Part shown: piece by piece, positions 25,126-37,384 of the stretch
Layout of the letters: each line of letters begins with the position of its first letter
How positions within the stretch are numbered: position 1 is the first letter of the stretch
NCBI GenBank assembly: GCA_023853785.1
Contig: JAJIRX010000193.1
Span: forward strand, 1-64,000
Direction of reading: 5' to 3'
Source of the DNA: Psilocybe azurescens
Lineage: Eukaryota; Basidiomycota; Agaricomycetes; Agaricales; Agrocybaceae
Length of the DNA: 64,000 nucleotides
The notes under the pieces: model-generated
Databases searched by the model: none
Told to the model about the DNA's origin: nothing
The model's input: only the letters and a program-made list of their open reading frames with translations
Position numbers and translations under genes: made by a program

Positions 25126-28100
25126 ATGAGCGATTCGTTACTCAAGGTCGACCATTTACTCCACGACGATTCCAAATTGCCCCCTCTCTACTCTCTGGTG
25201 GACGCCCATTCGCCAAGGCCCGTCTGGGACGACCAGATTTCGCGTTCCGTTGCAGAAATCACTCAAGAGCAACTATGGAACGGCCTATCATCTTTGTATG
25301 GTTCGAATGAGAGTTTGAAAGGGGATGCCGCGGCGCTGGACCCTACGTCGAGGGATCCCAGAGCCCGCGATAATGGAGAGTTGTTGGATGGTCTCCTCGA
25401 TACTTTCATGAACGGAGCGAACAAAGTTCTTGACGAGTTGACGGTTATAGGGAACTCCCATCCCATCCTTGCCAGTAAGTATCCTGTAATCTAGTGCTCG
25501 AACACGTTATACAACGACACCATTTCCAGTTGCCATTTACGCGTTTCATGAGGTCATCAAGTTGGACATTGCGAGAAGGGAGAATAACAAAAAGGTCCTT
25601 GTGGTGGTGTTGGAGATGCAGAACATGTTAGGTCCGATGTTCCAGTGCGTTGTAGCAAATTTTCTGGCATTTCTTGAGTAGCTTTCTGATGTACGACGTT
25701 GGTGTAGGCTGCGCAACCTTGATCACAATCATATGCCCGAACGCGAGAGACAGTTTCATGAGAAAAGGTTGAAAGAGTTAGTCGAGGTTATTACCCAAGA
25801 CATCAAAGTGTGTCGAAGTGACATTACTCACTTCATAAATCGCAAATTCGTTTGTAAGTATAAACTTGCCTTCTGCTTTTTGTCTCGGAAGTACAGTTGA
25901 CTCATATACGATATATACAGACAAGCTAGTTCTTGCGAAAGGCTATGAAAGAAAGTTCGCCACTCACATCGAAACATTCCTACGCCGTCGAAACGAACTT
26001 CAAACTGTCATCTCTGAATATACAGCAATTGGGATCAGCTCAGCTAATACCGTGCTCATTGAGATTGGGAAGAAAGTTGAAGTGGCGGACGAAAAGCTGG
26101 ACAAGATAGCTGCACTGCTATTCCGCAACCTGGACACTCCACGCGAAAAGGATGTCTTCAAATTCATGCAACAGCACGGAGGACCTGAAAAATGCGTCAA
26201 CGATCTCGATCTCTTGCCCAAGCTCATCTTGAAAGCGGGAGAATCGACTAAGCCCGGAACGTTGACTGTCACAAATAGAGCTGAACTCGAGGACGTGCGG
26301 AAGGAGTTGAGTGAGGCGTTGAGTGAGGACTTGGACAAGGTCTTGGATAAACACTTTCTTCGATTTGAAAAAGTTCTTCAAGTGCAGAACAACAATATGA
26401 AGCGTATGGCGTCACATTTGGAGAATCAGGGGCTTATGATGGAGGAACAATCTTCACAACTTGGGCAGATTCTCGATGCAGTGACGACGATCGTGGTTCT
26501 TGAAAAGGGTAAGTTCAGAGCGAAGTCAGTCAAGCTCAAAGATCCGGTACGTACACAATTTTCATCCTTTCTCTATTAAAACATGAACTCATGGCAATCC
26601 TCAGGAAATACATCGCGTCTGGACCCAGATGGTAATTTCTTTGGCATCTTACTGTTAATAAAGGTTGACAATATACCGTCGCAGAATCTCACAAGTGTCG
26701 TTAAAGCAAAGGTTTTTGTTTTGACGTTTCGTGATCATATCCGTCTCGACTATTCAGCTGCGGGCACACCAAATCCAGACACTCCGACACCTTCAACACC
26801 GATAATACAAGATGAATACACAAACTTTCATATAGAGTCTCCAACAAGCCCAGCCGGCGGAGACAGGAACCATGATATGTTCCGACCTCAGATGAAGTTG
26901 ACGGAATCGAACAGGGACTTCCATACACTCCAACTGGCCATGAACTCGATTGAAGCGGAGGAAGCGTCCAATTTTCAGCATTCGTCTTTGGAATCGAAAA
27001 ATGTGCATACAGATACGGATGGCCTAACGATCGATCTTGAAACTCCAACCGCACCTGAAATGCCTAAACCTGCGCTAGGGCTGAGCATAGGAGACGCAGG
27101 CTCCACAACATATCAGCCTCTCGTGTCTATGCCCGGACCGCAGCTGCATCCACATCCATACCCGCACCCCCGAGTCGCCAATCTACTATGCCGTCTGGGT
27201 CGGGGAAGAAACCAGATGAATGGGTGTTGGAGTACATTGATGCAGCTTATGTTAAACCAATTGTTGAAGCTATGGATGAGGACGGATCGGGTTTTATCAG
27301 TGTTCAGGAAGCAAATAGGTTCGCCCTCGCACGACCGAATGGGATGAGGTGAGTGAATCCCCATAACATGCGTGGCTTAGGATAACTCATGATCTTGTAC
27401 AGTCTATTGCACTGGATGGCATACTGGGCTGCCGGTAAGCTTTCTGTTTAATCACAAGTGAAGTAGAGTCTGACTCGTTGACTGAAGGATGGCACATCAA
27501 CATCGCAAAATACCAGAAAGACATATACACCGTCTTGCTTCAAATGAGCGACATTGTTCCTCATGTTCTTGTCACAAACAGTATCTATGTAGACGACTAT
27601 CTCGATGTACCGATTTTGACTCGGCTGGACGCCCTTTGCGTTCGATCAGGCCCGTCCCGGACAACGTAAGGAAGGATCACAACCTGATGGAAGTGGCGAA
27701 CACGATGGCCTCCTTGCAAATGAAACGGTTGAAGACTAATCTTAGTGATATGGGGCATGTCATCGAATCTGGCCTTGATGCCACGACTATCGCTGGCGGA
27801 AGTCCGAGAGTTGAAACGGTAAGTGAGGTTTAATTTTTTTTTAAATTGCGCATAGCTCCAACTTATTATGTCGATTTATCAATTCGCAGTGGATTCTCCC
27901 TTTGATTCTTCTTCTCCTTCGGCGTCATCGAGATGTTTTACGCTTGGCTAAAACAGTAGTACTGGACCCTCGAGAATTTGATGCTCATGTCCAGTCACTT
28001 ATCTCTGTGTTCACCGTCTTTGACGAGCGCATAGAAAATCTCGAAGGTACCGCTTATCTTTTCTTGTATGATTTGATTTCCCGTAACATCTGTGCTTTCG

Positions 28101-30742
28101 CAGCCAGATTCCGTCAGTTGCACAGTGATATCGACGCCCAGTTCCACAACTTTTCCTATGGAATGGTAAGTTGTTGAGATTATGTATAACGTGGGCGAAC
28201 AACTAACACGCGGACAGTTCTTTGCGGCCTACAAGAAAAACGAATTCAATACCTCTGACCATACACTTCTTTCGAAAGTACGGGAGCTCTGGCGCCCGGA
28301 CGACACTGTCAATACGCCAGGTGTACAGCCCGATATTTCCGTCTTGACGAAGCCAGTGGGAGAAACATTCGATCCTGATGACCCGATTCTCGAACCTTCA
28401 GGTCCTCCTCCCGATGGCCATGTCTCTCATCCAATGGAAGGTGCCTGGTCAGGTTGGTTCCAGCCTTCGGAAAGCACGCCGAATTATCTACGTCCGCATC
28501 GCTGCGTAATTCATCCAATTGTCGACAATAAACTTATGGGCAGGGCAGAAACGTTCTGCGGTGCTGTCAACTTGAATGGAACTGTTGAACCACTGGAGAG
28601 CGGTTCATCAAGTGCAGATCGCAAAGTTCAGTTTTACTTTTGCCAGAGAATGGACGATACGGGCAACAATTTTGTCGGGGCACGTATAACGCGGAAAAGG
28701 ATATCATCGAAGGAACTTATACGTGGTTCTGGCCAACCACGCCAATGCAGCCATCAGCCGTGGCTCCTCCTGAAACCTTTTCCAATGGAAATGGGGAGAA
28801 CTGGGTTCCTGTAACTGATGATATTGAGGAAGATGTTGGGAATATAATCAGTGCAGTTGACCCCAGTCTTGCAGAAAACGTTCTGTTCGATGACTCGACA
28901 ACCCTTAGTGGTGCGGAGCAGCCTCTACGTGATCAACCAGCAGACACTGTTCAACTCGAAGGCAATGCACGACAAGAAACTTCCATCGTACTACAAGCAA
29001 CTGAGGGCAATCAAACACAAATCTATCCCGGTTTGGAGGTAGGACATAATGTCAAATTGAATACACAGGCCAAAGTAAATGGATCAGTTGAAGAACGAAT
29101 AGATGGCCGTTTCGTCCTCACGCGGATTCCTGTGCATCTCTTACGTTTCCGCTATCTTCTTGATGGCTCCGGTACACCACCATGTTGGAGAGTTTGGCCA
29201 CTGGCTCGCAAGCGTTGGGCCTTTGCTATTGAAGCCGTGCTCTCCGACACGCAGGCGCGCATGAATTCAACCAAAGCGTTCAACCAAGCCCTGGCTGCGC
29301 GTCGGAAATGGACTTATCTTAGCATGCGTTGGTATCTTACGAACCCTGACCCAGCTCGTGGGGAGTGGTCGCCATACGAACCACTAAGTCGCGACGATTG
29401 GGAAGCATATGAAGTTTTGGAATCATATGTACCTCCAACAAATGCTCGACTTTATGAACGGATTGCTCATTATATGGCTAGAAGGGAAGTGCACATCATG
29501 CCAGTGTGCGTATTATCCTGTCACTTCCAATTCACTTTGCTTATATTTGTCGTCCCACTTCTAGAGGCCGACTTCCTTGTGATGTATGCAACTGGGATTT
29601 ATGCTTCAGGCGTCAGCAATGCATCTATTGCAAGGATGACCACTTGCTGCTAGACCACCGCGATGTTGATATATGTTACAATTGCATCGACAAGCCAGTT
29701 CCGTTTAGAGAGGTTTCTCACAGCAAATCGCATTCCCTTCTCCGTTCGCCGTATCGCATTCATAAATATGAGTACAAGAGTATCATTGCAGAAGCCAGGT
29801 TCTTATCGGAGCGCGTCAAGAATATGTTCCGCGCACAAGAGGAAAGGCGCAATGAGTCTAGCAAACACCACCAGCGGAAAAGCGGGAGAGGAAAAAGAGG
29901 GAAGCACGGCGAAGATGTGGACAACAAGGTGTCAACCATCGATTCCAACCCAATCTATTGTGCATGTTGTGCCGAAGTCGTATCGCTACCTTGTTGGGTG
30001 TGCGTTGTATGCTGTAAGAATATTCCTCCGCCAGTGTCGAATCACGACTGACATATTTGATCGTATAGCGCCATATGTCTTCTTTTGTGCCCGCTGCGAG
30101 CGTACCAACGCTTCAGTCACAAACTGGGCGGCATTTTACCATTCCAAGAAAGACCACCAGATTCTTCGAATCTATGACACTGTCGAAGTTAAAGCCTTCC
30201 GAGGGTCTGAAGGCCACAGCGTTGGGGTTCAACTTGAAGAAATCAATACGACCATCTCCTCGCTTGAGAAGAAAATCAACAAACAGCTGCAGGAAGGCAA
30301 AGAGACTAAAGGTGTTGTCGATGAAATGGCGAAGAAAGTTGGTATAAGCTGGTCGGACGAGTATTCAGTCTCGCAGGGCTATGAAGAGATGGCAGAAGTG
30401 TTATCATATAAACCTATGACGGCCGGCGATGGCGTACAACAAAGCGGGACTTCCATTCCCGTTGACGCTGAAGGCATGCTAACATCGGAGCCGCTGAACA
30501 CACATGAAACAGGCAATGGAGTGAATGAATCCGAACTTGAACTGAGATTGGAGATGCTGGAGGCCAAGATTGGAGCCAAGGTCGATGCCTCCGAACCTAC
30601 GAGGGATAAAGATATTGGAGTGAAAATTGATGCTTTGGAGGCAAAAATGGACGCGCTCTTCATATTGGTGCAGCGTCTCGTGTCTTTTGTTCTAATATCT
30701 TTTATTATTGGTGCAGGGCTTATATTTTATAATAATCTTTAG
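25126..30742 (+). CDS. Tail-anchored EF-hand / ZZ zinc-finger protein
   Basis: Thirteen exons: 25126-25474, 25530-25644, 25708-25853, 25921-26546, 26605-26631, 26664-27348, 27403-27434, 27488-27818, 27890-28046, 28104-28165, 28218-29505, 29565-30013, 30069-30742. With one base restored at each of three short homopolymers (27167, 27635, 28678) they give 1,648 codons. The N-terminal 400 residues are helical, followed by a disordered Pro/Thr segment. A canonical EF-hand loop, DEDGSGFISVQE (27275-27310, about residue 626), should bind calcium. Near residue 1275 is a ZZ-like zinc finger with CDVC, CIYC and CYNC pairs, then CACC and VVC motifs, a coiled coil and a C-terminal hydrophobic helix of about 20 residues (RLVSFVLISFIIGAGLIF) ending four residues before the stop. 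This suggests a tail-anchored protein facing the cytosol. Large EF-hand proteins of this build occur in Agaricomycetes; the biological role is unknown to me. A link to the fungal STAND 'Goodbye' region is possible but weak. Confidence 0.75.
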
Positions 30743-31907
30743 GAGTTTAATTGGTGGACAAATAAATGGTGAACACATTAATGGGATCTCGTTTCGCGAA
30801 CCTGAACTGGACGCGCAGTAGTGCTCTCTGATCTAAGTCAGACTTAAATGTATCCCTATCGATTATCGAGAGCTGCTACAGTTTGAGCCCTGCACGGGCT
30901 GCACGGTGGCTGTAATATTGCCGCTAACTTACCATGATTCATGAAACATTGTCGCATTTTTCACCGACTTTTTAGGTCTACACCATTTAAGTGAGGATGA
31001 CATTGGTATGTGTCAACATGAGTATGTGTCAATAGGAGTATGTATGAGCCCATGATAGGCTACGACTAATAACCTTTGAGACGGTCCTTTTTTGAATTGA
31101 ACGCACAATTCCTTCTTCCACCTCGTAGGTTCGCAATTGATGTGACTGTTTCGTCGGCGTATTGACCGCCCCGAATCCTCAATTTCATCTCCAAGTCCTC
31201 TCGGTAGTATGATATGCGGCGAGACTCCTCTTGCTCTTTCACGATGTATAATACCACAGACTCGTGTGTCCCATTTCGGCAACACAGACAGACCACGCCT
31301 CCTTCTGATGACTGGTCTGCACTAGCATTTGCAATGCGCCAAGCTTTGATCATCCATACAATGAGCGGTGTTCTAGGAGAGCGCCTATGAAGCCATTGCG
31401 AGAAATGAAGAATGTATTAACGGCATTAGCTCCGACGAAACTTATGAAACAGTCTTTCTAGGATAATTAGTAGGAAGCAAATGTAAGTCTGCTCGGCGCT
31501 TAATATCAATTCTAAGCCATTGCCATATATCCGGTAACCTTAGGGGTAACTATACGTAGTATACAACTTGCGAGTTTCCTGAACTGGGACCGAATAATTA
31601 ACACCCATCCACCCTTAACACTCTCCCAGTTACAAGTAATCCGTTGTAGTAATCAAGAATCTCGGCGATGGCATTTTGCGATCAATTACAATTTACGACT
31701 ATTCTCTTGCTCATATGTGTTATTCCCTTTGATTTCTCATAAACAGCTTGTGTCAATGGGTCTCGGTTACTTGTAATGACATCTCGTCTCAGTCGACCGT
31801 ATGGCGAAGCGTGTAACCGATGGTTGCATTCGCTTAACACTGCCGTCCATTTAGAATGCATCAAAACTGGTCGCATGTCGAGATATCTTGAAGATCGCAG
31901 TGGGGGA
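30743..31907. other. Intergenic stretch with one small minus-strand ORF
   Basis: The only frame of interest is 31066-31353 on the minus strand, 95 codons from a true ATG, with a charged composition but no motif I recognise and no neighbouring exon. I do not call it a gene. The rest appears non-coding. Confidence 0.35.
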
Positions 31908-31914
31908 TATAAAA
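31908..31914 (+). promoter_or_regulatory. TATA box
   Basis: TATAAAA stands 52 bases before the start codon at 31966, a normal distance for a strongly transcribed fungal gene with a short leader. Confidence 0.6.
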
Positions 31915-31965
31915 GCAGGTATAGATGAACACCAATGTCATCTCGCTCACATCTTTCTGACAATA

Positions 31966-33273
31966 ATGTTTGGAAAGGCATCTCTACTCTCAGCGATCGC
32001 TTTGTTGGGTACGCTGCTTGTTTTGGCCATGGGATGTTGTTCAGCTAACCTACCACTGCACTTTTCTAGCCCCGCTGCTGGCTTCTGCGGCCGACGTCGC
32101 CAATTGGGAAGGACCACATATCGATGTCAGCCCCGACAATCGTGCAATCGACTGGTGGTACACCCAGGTCGTCGCTCAAACAGCTGCTCCTAACGGTGTT
32201 CCTCCGTCAATTGAGATTGTTCTCAAGCGAGGTATGTGGGATTAGACCTTCCTGAGATTTTTTTACTGAAGAGCTTTCTTCCAGGAAATACCTTCCAGTT
32301 CGGAACATCCAACACCCCCTCTACTCGGTCGAAGTCAATGGCTTCGACCTTGACGGCCTTCCTTTCGCTCAGACGTTGACTTTCAATACTTCAGTAGTCG
32401 CAGCTACCGGCAACGGTCTAGAAACCAAAGGAACTTGGGGAAACAACGAGATCGGCTTCGTAGCCAACTCTGACTTGAAAACATTTACCGTCACCCTCAA
32501 CACTGCTAATGTTTCGGGGACGATTGTTATCAACAGCGAAAGTTCATTCCGTACAGGATGTGGTGGGACGAAAGTCACCGACTCGCCCTTCTTTGACCAG
32601 CTCGTTTCAGACGGTCGCCCTTTGACTGCGGCCGAAGTCATTCTATACAGGAAGACTGGGTGGCGCATAACGGCTCCGGGTATGTCCCTTTGCGTTAATG
32701 CTAGAGCTTTCGACAAAGTTCCTGACCAGTATCCATCCAGCCGGATCTTCGACCGTTAACGTTGTGTTCGGCGGCAAGCAAATCACGTTTTCCGGTGCAG
32801 GGTACAAGGACTCGAACTGGGGTCCCAACGCCATGAACGACTTCATCAAGTCCTGGTATGTCTTGATCGCACAGGTCGGCCCATGGTCTTTCGTCACCTT
32901 CAGCGGATCAACTATCGACGGAACCAACGCCATCAACAGCGGACACATCAGCTTCAACGGCCAATTCGTCAGTAGCCAATGCAACATCATCGGCGAGCGC
33001 AAGAAAGACATCTCTATCATCACGCCCAGCGGCGAGGCGACCGAGGCCGGTGTCGTTATTCCCACTGCATTCGACTTGACCTTCGTGCTTCCCAATTCCA
33101 AGAACGTCACTTTCCATGCGACCAATATCGATGTGAACCCGAGCGTCAGCGTTTATCACAGATGGGTTGCGAAGTACACTGGGGGTGCGGTTGGAGAAAC
33201 ACAATACGAGTCGTTCGGTATCACCGAGTGGATGAATCCTTCTAGGACTGCCCACTGGCCAACCATTCCTTGA
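31966..33273 (+). CDS. Secreted CrtC/Diels-Alderase-like (lipocalin-fold) protein
   Basis: Exons are 31966-32008, 32070-32231, 32285-32679 and a last exon ending at 33273. The N-terminus is a signal peptide (LLSAIALLAPLLASAADV), cleaved probably after Ala-Ser-Ala. The mature protein starts with DNRAIDWWYTQVV; later it has FSGAGYKDSNWGPNAM followed by SWYVLIAQVGPWSFVTF. This GxGYxDxNWG...SWY signature is that of hydroxyneurosporene-synthase (CrtC/AttH)-like proteins, the fold used by fungal Diels-Alderases such as CghA. Those enzymes shape secondary metabolites; whether this secreted form is catalytic is unknown, and no biosynthetic cluster surrounds it. A C run one base short (32315-32319) breaks the frame. 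The last intron starts at 32680; the acceptor is either at 32704 (25 bases, frame intact) or 32718 (39 bases, then a further slip near 32740). Confidence 0.6.
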
Positions 33274-33658
33274 GCAAGTGCGCTTAATGTTATTTGGCAA
33301 TGATTGTAGTGCATTATCGTAGCATCCTTCCTGCATTTAAAACAGTAGTCAGTTTCAATGAGAAAGAGATTTGGTCTGTATTTCGTTAATCTAATCGGCT
33401 CACGTTTTCATATTCAGCGTATCCTTCAGAGCTTGCAGCCTTCCATCTGCAGACTTCAGAGCTTCGTAGAACCATATCTCACACAGAATCAAGGCACCCC
33501 CATGAGATGTGTACCGATCAATGATTTTCGGTCGGACCCCAATCATCGCCATTATGCAGATCCCGCCAGTGCATGAGAATTATATGACTTGGTGGGGATC
33601 ATTGGCAGCGGGGAACGATAATTTGCGCTTTCAAGTTTCAGCGGCTACGGTGTGATTT
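33274..33658. other. Intergenic, no gene seen
   Basis: This is the 3' flank shared by two convergent genes (the CrtC-like gene ending at 33273 and the minus-strand gene ending at 33659). It contains no motif I can support. Confidence 0.4.
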
Positions 33659-34210
33659 TTAAGTAGGAGGAGCGCCAGACGAAACAGCAACTCGGGGAGG
33701 CCGATTTAACAAGAGGTCTCCTGCACAATGCCTGATCATAAGTCGGTTTGTTAGGCCACCCAAATGTTTTTCCTGGAGGTCCAAAACGTGCTTGATTTCG
33801 GCCGAGGTAGAAGGGATGGCACGTAGCACCATTCGGGCGTGGATCCCACTGGCTTCACCTTCGGTGACGGCAATGATTAAACCTATGAGACTCTCCGCCG
33901 GTTTCACCAAGCTTCGGCGATCTTGGTGAATGAGCTTCAACAGACGATAACCCCAGTTATGACGGGTTTTTGGCGTTTCCAGTAAGTATACATAAGGGTG
34001 CGCAGACAGACCCAGGCGTGCACGAAACCCTTGATGTCGAATGGTAGGTGAGCCTCTGAGTCGGTCTTAGTTGTCCATCGTATCCGACCCACGCCCCAGA
34101 CGTTTGGTAAACTGAACAACGCGCATTCCTCGAGGTTTATGCTAAAACTTCGCAGATGCTGCCAGTCCTGAGAGTCCAGAGCAATGCCCCTATTTTCAAG
34201 TTCAAAAGGG
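33659..34210 (-). CDS. Unknown protein, 3' part of a minus-strand gene
   Basis: The minus strand reads as one protein-like frame ending at 33659 once a G run at 33964-33966 (C on the coding strand) is taken as one base short. The segment before the slip contains LFSLPNVWGVGRIRWTTK and HAWVCLRTLMYTYWKRQKP; after it come NWGYRLLKLIHQDRR and a helical tail ending in APPT. No family is recognised. No convincing start or upstream exons are seen right of 34210, so this is either the last exon of a longer gene or a truncated relic. The Trp/Arg content and lack of a signal suggest a soluble protein. Confidence 0.4.
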
Positions 34211-34682
34211 GATTCTAAGATCGCTTAAGCGAGGCACTTGAACGTACCAATAAGCTAAGTATTATTTGATTGATGAGTCTATCATATAGCCAAATTTGAG
34301 AGCTTTATTCTGCTGAAGAAGTTCAGTACTATATGCTTGAGTTTCCGTAGATGCTGAGATCGGATAACATTTCACGCAAGCTCGATGTAGAAGTTGATCA
34401 TGGAAAGCAGGATGAAAGTTTCGTCCCAGGCAAGTCCCAGGCGCCAACAAGGTTCGAGGTCGTGTCACTTATCTGCCAAACCTTTCGGCGACAGGTGACG
34501 GTGCGCAAGATATGACATAAACGGATAGGCCTTGCCATGTGTATGTAGCATATAGTTGCAAGGCAATACCGGTTGTGGTGAGAAAGATAAACGTCTTTAG
34601 TGTGTCGCACGTCACTATTTGACAATTTTTAGTTCAAGTTGGATACAGGTCTGATGTTTACACAACTAGAAATCCTGAAGGC

Positions 34683-34785
34683 GGTTCAATGGTCTAGTGG
34701 TTATGATTTCTGTCTCACATTGAGACTTACTGAAGCTTTATCTTCGGTTCACAGAAGGTCTCCAGTTCGATCCTGGATTGAACCA
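34683..34785 (+). tRNA. tRNA-Val (CAC) with intron
   Basis: The acceptor stem pairs GGTTCAA with TTGAACC, followed by discriminator A. The T arm TCCAG-TTCGATC-CTGGA is perfect. The anticodon stem TCTGT/ACAGA encloses CT-CAC-A, then a 30-base intron after position 37. Removing it leaves 73 bases. A poly-T terminator follows. A second copy is at 59784-59885. Reading the stem one base earlier would suggest Glu (CTC) but would put C at position 33, where U is invariant. Confidence 0.85.
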
Positions 34786-35422
34786 GTTTTTGCTCCATAG
34801 CGTGATTTTTTGTACTTATCTACAAGGCTGTCTAATTAAAGGGGAAAGGATACCTATTTATGTCAAACTTTGGCATCAAATTTCTAACGTGCCAGACTCC
34901 AAGTCCCAGTCGGGACGGTGATGCGATACTTTGCTATTGAATTCAAACTTTATCGAATACACCAACGTCGGTGTTCCTCCACAAAGCCGAGATCCTGATG
35001 ACTTCCTTCAAGTTCAAGGGGACGGACTGTGTACAACCATCTACACCATTCAGTTATATTGTTGCTCCAACAACAGCCGTGGACCTCCTGAAATCACGGG
35101 TACTCTACTTCATACAGTTTTTATCTCTCCAGCCGTCGGACCATACACCCTATTGGAACAAAGTTTCGACAGACCTGTCCCCATCTCGCTTGCCCTGTCA
35201 TTGACAGGTGGAAGCAACGACCGCTTATCCATTGATTCGTTGAAAGCGAACACGACCCTTACGACACGAGCTCCACCTGCAATTCATAAAGCTAGCCAGC
35301 ACTTGAAGCAGCTCCTGTCCAAGATAACCCCCTGCTCTATCGTTCAAAACTTGGTAGGTGATCATTAACTAATGACATGCATGTGAGTGGCTCATCGAAC
35401 TTATGCAGTGCAACATATACCA
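34786..35422. other. Intergenic, possible relic ORF
   Basis: An open frame at 34931-35368 lacks an ATG start and any motif I recognise. It may be an ancient fragment or 5' flank of the F-box gene. No RNA gene is seen after the tRNA. Confidence 0.35.
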
Positions 35423-36934
35423 ATGTGCGACATGTCTATCGTTCCTTGCCTGCCACAAGAAATCTTCGATGGGATCATTGACTTCCTGTACGACGATCGC
35501 GGAAGCCTCTTTGCATGCAGTCTTGCATCTCCCAAATTCGTCGCCGCATCCCGACACCACCTATTCTCGGAAACGACCCTCATCTTCGCTAAATTTCACC
35601 GACTATTGGAGCTATTGGATGCACCCTGGAGCAGTCTGGCCAACACGATATCCAGACTTGTCATCACAGGTGGTGATGGGCACAAGACGAGTGGTCGGGC
35701 GCGACTGGCAAGAAAAAGGGCTCTAATATTATCTGGTGGTGTGCGGAAGGCGTACCTCCCGGAGAATATTCCCCGTATCCATGAGCGTCTGCAACGCGTG
35801 AGTTATGTCCGACTTTCCGACATATCTCCAAAGGACATTCCGGAGTCGTTTTGGACACTGTTGGCAAATATGAAAGGTGTCAAGACCGTGGCAGCGCACC
35901 GCATTGGATTCCAGTGTCCCCTGTCATTCTTCCAATTCATTACTTCCCTCCCTCTTTTAGAAAAGCTATCGGTGTCGCGGCCGACGATCACGACGAGCGC
36001 CACACAACTTGCTATTTTGCAGAAACAAATTTGCGAGGGCGGGGGCGGGGGTGTCAACATCCTATTGCCACACCCCGGGACCGGGCCCGGGTTCCAGATG
36101 TCTTTGCTCGATTTGCGGCGAACATCTCAAATCCCAATGCAGGATCAAAGCTTGAATGCCAGTACGGTTGCGGGTATCGCCATGCTTGAATGGATACTGG
36201 TCCAAATTCCGAGACCATCAGTCAAAACGCTCAGGCTGAATCTCGACTACGAGCACGATATGCTCAATTTGCTCTCAAAATATTTTAAAGCCGCGGGTTC
36301 ACAAGTAGAGAACCTGTGTGTGGTTTTGCCGAGTTGTATAACGGGTATGTTTCCTTCCTGCTTTTAATTTTTGATTATCGCGAATTGCTGATTATGTACA
36401 TCCGCAGCGCTTCACGATATGTCATTGATTGACCTTAGTCCACTTACCCGGATCCAGCACTTGCATGTCGAAGGGTTGTTTATGAGTCACGACCCCAGCG
36501 CGCACGTCCTCGAAGCCTTTTTCCGCGGATTTTTCGCTCAGATCTTCTCCTCATCGTCCTTACCGATGCAAAACGATGCGGAGGAGGTGGCGCCTCCTCC
36601 GCTTATCTCAAAAATAACTTTCACTCTTACCATGGATGCGAAGAACGAATTGTCATTCTTTGGGATGCCAGATCACGCCATCCTACAGACCTTTACGTGG
36701 TTTTCCCTTCCTTCGATCATCGAGGAGGCACTTGGAGCGTTCCCGGAGACGTTGAATAAATTGGATGTGCAGCTTAGAGTCCGGTCGACAGGTATCTTTG
36801 GGAGGGAAGTAGGCTTTAGTGAGGATATCATCAGGGAAGGCGTGTGGAAGAGGTTCACTGAGCAAAGTCGTACTTTGCGGGTTGGCTTCCTGCCCATGCT
36901 GGATCGCGATGGGGAAAACGATGATCTACCGTGA
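35423..36934 (+). CDS. F-box domain protein
   Basis: Two exons, 35423-36344 and 36408-36934, give 482 residues from the ATG at 35423. The N-terminus carries an F-box: LPQEIFDGIIDFLYDDRGSL followed by ACSLASPKFVAASRHHLF at residues about 8-45. F-box proteins dock on Skp1 and bring targets to an SCF ubiquitin ligase. The remainder has the spaced Leu pattern of the loose leucine-rich repeats found in the large mushroom F-box family (for example SLPLLEKLSVSRP, PSVKTLRLNLDY, RIQHLHVEGLF), the presumed substrate-binding part. A run of five glycines lies in the middle. No frame error is needed, unlike most neighbours. The substrate is unknown; such genes are highly expanded in Agaricomycetes. Confidence 0.8.
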
Positions 36935-37384
36935 ATGCAGAAGTGAGGAGAGGTGTTTGTTCCTTGATTTGCGGGATGTGGAAAATTAGGGGATGTCTGA
37001 GGCATTACCCCGTAAGCTTACGTCGCTTGCCTGATCTTCAGTTGCAGAGTCGAAACGACAGGGTGGCACTGCCATCTCGCAGCTGGTCACAGATGCACTC
37101 TCAAAATGTACACTGGAAAGTAAGAAATTCATCACCAACGGAATACAATACTGTAGTTTTTTTATATTTAACTTTGAATGTAATCTTCATGATTTGTGTT
37201 CATATTTGTAGAATAGACGTGATTAAAAAAATGCTACATACGACGCCTCTGTTGGACCCGTGTTTATGGGCGGTTCGGCTAGTGGCTAACCGCATTTTGC
37301 CATTGCTCGCCTGACAAACCAATCCTTGTTCACTCTCTCCAACCTCCAAGTCCGTTGACTCATAAAGTGAGTTACCACCGTCAA
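36935..37384. other. Intergenic, no gene seen
   Basis: This short spacer between the F-box and DUF6535 genes has AT-rich sequence near 37150-37200 and no supported feature. Confidence 0.4.
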
